DNA of 64,000 nt from an uncultured Eubacteriales bacterium (lineage in GTDB: Bacteria > Bacillota > Clostridia > Oscillospirales > Acutalibacteraceae). The translations under genes and the position numbers were made by a program. Positions within the stretch are counted from its first letter, which is position 1. Each line of letters starts with the position of its first letter. The stretch covers positions 152,777-216,776 of the forward strand of contig CAKSIH010000001.1 in the NCBI GenBank assembly GCA_934462705.1, written 5' to 3'. The notes under the pieces are model-generated. The model ran no database searches. It saw only the letters and a list, made by a program, of their open reading frames with translations, and was not told the origin of the DNA. Below, piece after piece: positions 60,334-64,000 of the stretch.

Positions 60334-62970
60334 TTATTTAAGTGTTCTCTTTTTATAAGCTTTACGCTGAATTAATTTTACTAATTCAACAAAAGGAATT
60401 ACAGACAATGACAAAAGCAAAACAGATAAATATCCCCAAAAGTTGATTGATACGAGACCAAAAATTAAAGATAATTGGGGAACTAAAATTACAATGTTTA
60501 TTAGTACTAAAGAAAATATGGTAGAATATATAAGATATTTATTTCGATGTTTAATTTTAAACAAAGAATCATTTATAGATCTAACATTAAAAGCGTGGAA
60601 TGTTTCAGACATTGACAATGTGAAAAAAGCAAGAGTTGTACCAAGAGAGCTGCTTGCAACATTTAAAGAACCGGTTTGCAAAAAAACACCGATAAAGTAA
60701 GAAGCAAGGGTAATTATAGATACGTATATGCTTTGATATATTATATTAAATGTTAGTCCTCCGGAAAATAGGCTTTCTTTTGGCGAGCGTGGTGCAATTT
60801 TCATTAAAGCACGCTCTTCAGGTTCAACACCTAAAGCAAGTGCCGGGAAAGTATCGGTGACTAAGTTTATCCACAGTATATGGATAGGATGAAATATGGC
60901 AAAACCAAGGATTGTTGCAACGAATATGCATGTTATCTCACTAATATTCGAGGACAATAAAAATTGGATAGCTTTTTTTATATTTTCGTAGATTCTTCGG
61001 CCTTCTTTTACTGCTGATACAATGGTTGCAAAATTGTCGTCTGCCAAAATAATGTCTGCTACATTTTTTGTTACGTCAGTTCCTGTAATTCCCATACCGA
61101 TTCCAATATCAGCTTTTTTGATAGACGGTGCATCATTTACACCATCCCCGGTCATTGCGACTACTTTTCCAAGACTTTTTAATGTATCTACTATTCTAAC
61201 CTTATGTTCGGGTTGCACACGAGCATAGACTGAATAATTTTCTATAACTTGTTTTAATTCAGCGTTGCTCATATTATCAAGCTCCGCGCCTGTTATTGCT
61301 TGAGATTCGTCTGATAAAATTCCAAGTTGTAAGCCTATAGCAACCGCTGTGTTTTTATGGTCACCAGTTATCATAACAGGAACGATTCCGGCATTTTTAC
61401 ATTCTTCGACAGCGAATTTCGCTTCAGGTCTAATTGGATCAATCATTCCAATTAAGCCTAAAAATGTAAGATCCTCTTCTGTAATGTTAGTTCTATCATC
61501 GCTTTTATAAATTCTCATAGCAGCGCATATTACGCGAAGAGCTTTGTTGGTCATTTTTTTATTTTCTAATTTTATTTTATCTTTTAATTCTTTAGTGAGT
61601 TCAATTTCTTTTCCGTTTATCATGTATTTAGTACATTTATTAATTAAAATATCAGGGGCTCCTTTTGTATATTGAATAAACGTTTCATTATTTTCTTTGT
61701 GCAATGTAGACATCATTTTTCTTTCTGAGTCAAAGGGAAGTTCGTCAATTCTTTTATAATCTTCTCTTAGCTTTTCAACATCAAGATTGTCTAAAGAAAA
61801 CTTAAATAATGCTACATCAGTAGGTTCCCCTGTTACGTTATCGTCTTTATCAAATGATGCGTCATTACAAAGTGCTAGGGCTTTTGACAGTAAAATTTTA
61901 TCTTCAGAGAAGTAATCAGTTGCAGTCATTTTGTTTTGTGTTAAAGTTCCTGTTTTGTCGGAACAAATTATTTGTGTGCAGCCAAGAGTTTCAACGGCTG
62001 TCAGTTTTCGTATAATTGCGTTTTGCTTAGACATTTTAGTAACACCCATTGCAAGCTGTATTGTAACAACAGCAGAGAGTCCTGATGGTATAGCAGCTAC
62101 GGCCAAGCTTATAGCAATCATAAAGATATCTAGAACAGAGGTAATATTTAATTTGTCGGTAGTTAAAATACTAAATAAAAATATAAAAGCACATATGCCT
62201 ATGACTATAAAGCTTAACACTTTTCCCAAGTGATTTAGTTTTTTCTGCAAAGGGGTTTTACTGTCTTTGGCTTCAGATAAGTAGTTAGCGATTTTGCCCA
62301 TTTCAGTATTCATCCCTGTAGCGACTACAACTGCTTTTCCTCTACCATATACAACTGTACTCCCAGCATAAACCATATTGATTCTGTCGTTTAGTGTAAC
62401 ATCTTTGCTATTATTTAATGTAATAACTTCAGAAGTTTTTTCAACTGGTAAGGATTCGCCACTTATTGAAGACTCTTCGAGCTTTAAACTCATACTTTCT
62501 ATTATTCTTGCATCTGCAGGTATAGCATCTCCACTTTCAATTATTATAATATCTCCGACTACGAGATCTTCACTTTTTATAACGGTATTTTCTCCGTCTC
62601 TAATTACTTTTGAGGTTGAAGCAGATAATTCCTTAAGTGACTGAATGGCTTTTTCAGCCTTGTTTTCTTGGTAAACCCCTAAAATTGTATTTGCCACAAC
62701 AACAAATAGTATTATAAAAGTTTCAGTCATTGATTCATTTGAGTACAGTGCAATAATTAAAGATAACGCAGCGGCTACCAGCAAAACTATAGTCATAGGA
62801 TCACATAGCTGTTTAAAAAATTTAACAATTAAAGAGGGTGATTTTTTTTCAGCCAGTTTATTTTTCCCATTTTTGTTTAGCCTTTTGTGGGCTTGAATAG
62901 ATGAAAGCCCAGTGGCGCTAGTTTCTGTAAGTTTAATGGTTTCGGCAATGCTTTTAAGATAATATTTCAT
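60334..62970 (-). CDS. P-type (P2) calcium-type cation ATPase
   Basis: An 878-aa pump of the SERCA/PMCA-like group. Phosphorylation motif CSDKTGTLTQ with D338; the actuator loop has SISGES in place of TGES; hinge MTGDGVNDAPSIKKADIG. Cation-site residues in M5 (SSNISEITC) and M6 (WINLVTD) are kept. In M4 the normal PEGL is PSGL: Ser296 stands where Ca2+-site-II Glu is expected. It may carry one Ca2+, or another ion such as Na+ or Mn2+. Ten membrane helices are expected, length is normal. GGAAG precedes the ATG, and an operator-like palindrome covers the promoter. Confidence 0.9.
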   Translation of the reverse strand: MKYYLKSIAETIKLTETSATGLSSIQAHKRLNKNGKNKLAEKKSPSLIVKFFKQLCDPMTIVLLVAAALSLIIALYSNESMTETFIILFVVVANTILGVYQENKAEKAIQSLKELSASTSKVIRDGENTVIKSEDLVVGDIIIIESGDAIPADARIIESMSLKLEESSISGESLPVEKTSEVITLNNSKDVTLNDRINMVYAGSTVVYGRGKAVVVATGMNTEMGKIANYLSEAKDSKTPLQKKLNHLGKVLSFIVIGICAFIFLFSILTTDKLNITSVLDIFMIAISLAVAAIPSGLSAVVTIQLAMGVTKMSKQNAIIRKLTAVETLGCTQIICSDKTGTLTQNKMTATDYFSEDKILLSKALALCNDASFDKDDNVTGEPTDVALFKFSLDNLDVEKLREDYKRIDELPFDSERKMMSTLHKENNETFIQYTKGAPDILINKCTKYMINGKEIELTKELKDKIKLENKKMTNKALRVICAAMRIYKSDDRTNITEEDLTFLGLIGMIDPIRPEAKFAVEECKNAGIVPVMITGDHKNTAVAIGLQLGILSDESQAITGAELDNMSNAELKQVIENYSVYARVQPEHKVRIVDTLKSLGKVVAMTGDGVNDAPSIKKADIGIGMGITGTDVTKNVADIILADDNFATIVSAVKEGRRIYENIKKAIQFLLSSNISEITCIFVATILGFAIFHPIHILWINLVTDTFPALALGVEPEERALMKIAPRSPKESLFSGGLTFNIIYQSIYVSIITLASYFIGVFLQTGSLNVASSSLGTTLAFFTLSMSETFHAFNVRSINDSLFKIKHRNKYLIYSTIFSLVLINIVILVPQLSLIFGLVSINFWGYLSVLLLSLSVIPFVELVKLIQRKAYKKRTLK

Positions 62971-63090
62971 ATAAAAATACTTCCTTTTAATTCTTTTTTT
63001 CTTTTATATAGTATTCACGAATATAAAACCTAAAAACATATTTTATAATTAATTTAATTATGTTAAGTAAAAAATAATATATCTTAGAAA

Positions 63091-63119
63091 AATATAACAC
63101 GTGTTAAACAAAAAGTCAA
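63091..63119 (-). promoter_or_regulatory. promoter of the P-type ATPase with palindrome
   Basis: On the minus strand TTGACT (63119-63114), 17-base spacer, TATATT (63096-63091). The perfect palindrome TAACACGTGTTA (63095-63106) covers the spacer and the start of the -10, as expected for a repressor site. The leader is about 115 bases. I see nothing else between 62971 and the tRNA-Leu promoter. Confidence 0.6.
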
Positions 63120-63184
63120 TAAACTAAAGTGTTTATTTGTTTTTTAATTACAAAATGTTATTTTGAAACAATATAAAAAAGTAC

Positions 63185-63213
63185 TTGAAAAAGGATTTTA
63201 CTTATGCTATAAT
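63185..63213 (+). promoter_or_regulatory. sigma-A promoter of tRNA-Leu
   Basis: TTGAAA (63185-63190), 17-base spacer, TATAAT (63208-63213), 15 bases before the tRNA. Confidence 0.82.
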
Positions 63214-63228
63214 AAAAAAGTAATAAAT

Positions 63229-63312
63229 GCGGGTGTGGCGGAATTGGCAGACGCGCTAGATTTAGGTTCTAGTGGCAAAACCGTGCAGGTTCAAGTCCTG
63301 TCACCCGTACCA
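63229..63312 (+). tRNA. tRNA-Leu, anticodon TAG
   Basis: An 84-base class II tRNA with encoded CCA. The acceptor GCGGGTG pairs with CACCCGT (first pair G-U). The anticodon stem CTAGA/TCTAG holds loop TTTAGGT, giving TAG, which reads CUN Leu codons. A long variable arm (TGGCAAAACCGT) and the T-arm CAGGTTCAAGTCCTG are present. Confidence 0.97.
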
Positions 63313-63316
63313 GTGT

Positions 63317-63360
63317 GGAGTACCATAAGGGGCATGAAATGTTTTTATGGTTCTCCTTTT
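63317..63360 (+). terminator. first terminator after tRNA-Leu
   Basis: GGAGTACCATAA pairs with TTATGGTTCTCC with one mismatch, followed by TTTT. Confidence 0.7.
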
Positions 63361-63363
63361 GAA

Positions 63364-63399
63364 GAGTAGATTGGTTAACAGGCAATCTGCTCTTTTTTT
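63364..63399 (+). terminator. second terminator after tRNA-Leu
   Basis: GAGTAGATTG pairs with CAATCTGCTC with one wobble around GTTAACAGG, followed by seven T residues. Two terminators in series isolate the tRNA from the mobile region. Confidence 0.82.
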
Positions 63400-63498
63400 G
63401 TATAGTCCAAAAGCAATTATATAACTTCCATTCACGATACGATGTAATTTTTTTCTACATTCGCGCTATCTTATGAATTAATCTTAACTCATTATAGG

Positions 63499-63582
63499 TT
63501 AAACCGTTTGAATCTCTATAGTATATGGCACCGGAATTACAATTAGGGCGGTTCTACAGTACAAACAAACATTTCTACTCAT
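63499..63582 (-). pseudogene. truncated serine recombinase-like start
   Basis: ATG 63582, behind a GGGGGT site, opens only 27 codons: MSRNVCLYCRTA, then YTIEIQTV. The VCLYCR...Y-x-IE-x-Q pattern resembles the first strand and helix of a resolvase domain, with YCR in place of YxR-S. It begins 14 bases after the end of the recombinase gene and then meets a stop; beyond it the sequence is broken in all frames. I read it as a remnant of a second recombinase gene. Confidence 0.4.
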
Positions 63583-63595
63583 TTTTATTACCCCC

Positions 63596-64000
63596 TTAAA
63601 CTGCCACTGCAACTTTGTCTTTGTTGATTCTGCCAAAATGTTTGATATATTGGCTTTCTTCTTTTTTCGAAAGCTTAGGAATCTGCCCTTGTCCTATCAT
63701 CTTGTAAAAAATTTCAACTTTTTGAACAGTCTCACCACAAACTTCTTCTCTATGATGAACAACGATTTTATCAATGAACTCTTGTAAAATATCGAGTGTT
63801 AATTCCTCTATTTCAGAATATTTTCTGACAATTTTAAGAAATTCATCGGCGTTAAGTTCATGATTTTTCTCTTCGGCAACTATCCTTTTCATATTTTTAA
63901 TTTGAGCCTTAAGTTCAAACTGTTCTTCTTCGTATTTTCCCGATAGCTTCAAAAATCTTTCTTCCGATAGATTACCCAAGATTTTTTCCTCAAAGACTTT
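63596..64000 (-). CDS. serine recombinase, C-terminal part (gene cut by the window end)
   Basis: The frame is open to the right edge, so this is the last ~134 codons of a longer leftward gene. It has a coiled coil (SGKYEEEQFELKAQIKNMKRIVAEE), then a DUF4368-like end: EELTLDILQEFIDKIVVHHREEV, IFYKMIGQGQIP. That arrangement is found at the C-terminus of large serine recombinases of clostridial transposons and integrative elements. The catalytic part lies outside the window, so the element's identity cannot be given. Confidence 0.8.
   Translation of the reverse strand, partial: KVFEEKILGNLSEERFLKLSGKYEEEQFELKAQIKNMKRIVAEEKNHELNADEFLKIVRKYSEIEELTLDILQEFIDKIVVHHREEVCGETVQKVEIFYKMIGQGQIPKLSKKEESQYIKHFGRINKDKVAVAV

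Noticed and set aside
63163..63369. 68-codon frame over tRNA-Leu
   Set aside because: It overlaps the promoter, the whole tRNA and part of its terminator; the RNA gene explains the region.

Overview
The window reads as chromosomal DNA of an anaerobic, low-GC, endospore-forming Firmicute of class Clostridia. Evidence: AT-rich sequence; near-consensus sigma-A promoters (TTGNNN-17-TATAAT) and strong GGAGG ribosome sites; a complete spoIIIAA-AH operon and a tiny spoVM gene; the CtsR-McsA-McsB-ClpC stress operon; bL27 with a cleavable N-terminal extension beside its protease Prp; and a complete V-type ATPase. I cannot assign a genus. Non-ATG starts (TTG, GTG, one apparent ATT) are frequent.

Layout. 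1-0.3 kb: two tRNA-Ala genes. 0.4-8 kb: mostly accessory single genes: a BspA-like leucine-rich-repeat surface protein, a small DUF6514-like protein, a zinc-ribbon membrane protein, thioredoxin reductase, an orphan Nif11-like double-glycine leader peptide, queT-ktrB and a membrane-anchored beta-repeat protein. 8-18.4 kb: housekeeping (tmcAL, murD, two M42 aminopeptidases, a methionine-gamma-lyase-family enzyme, a CPBP protease, tadA), a decayed acyl carrier protein, a double GNAT protein and a DUF421 protein. 18.6-23.5 kb: spoIIIA operon. 23.5-31 kb: nusB, a TsaD paralogue, xseA, xseB, ispA, dxs, tlyA, nadK. 31-36.8 kb: an orphan 98-aa gene, then leftward yitT, mrnC, obg, rpmA, prp, rplU, a DUF4364 gene and mscS. 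36.9-50.5 kb: a rightward run of a giant MORN-repeat protein, a ComEC-like metallo-beta-lactamase-fold protein, nine V-ATPase genes and a cation diffusion facilitator. 50.5-55.5 kb: asnS, an aspartate aminotransferase, a 47-aa membrane peptide, spoVM, an amidase, a divergent RHH/XRE regulator pair and a 35-aa Cys-rich peptide. 55.7-63 kb: ctsR operon and a P-type calcium-type ATPase. The right end holds tRNA-Leu and the 3' part of a serine recombinase, probably the edge of a mobile element continuing beyond the window.

How the genes work together. The spoIIIA products form the mother-cell-to-forespore channel, and SpoVM acts in coat assembly around the same forespore. The V-ATPase proteolipid keeps the sodium ligands known from the Enterococcus hirae enzyme, so it is probably a sodium pump; the downstream CDF transporter, KtrB and the P-type ATPase add ion homeostasis. 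CtsR boxes overlap the -35 and the start region of the ctsR promoter. Prp lies between the genes for bL21 and bL27 and matures bL27.

The least explained parts are the MORN/MBL pair leading into the V-ATPase genes, the Nif11-like peptide without maturation enzymes, and several tiny genes (spoVM, the 47-aa and 35-aa peptides, the RHH protein).
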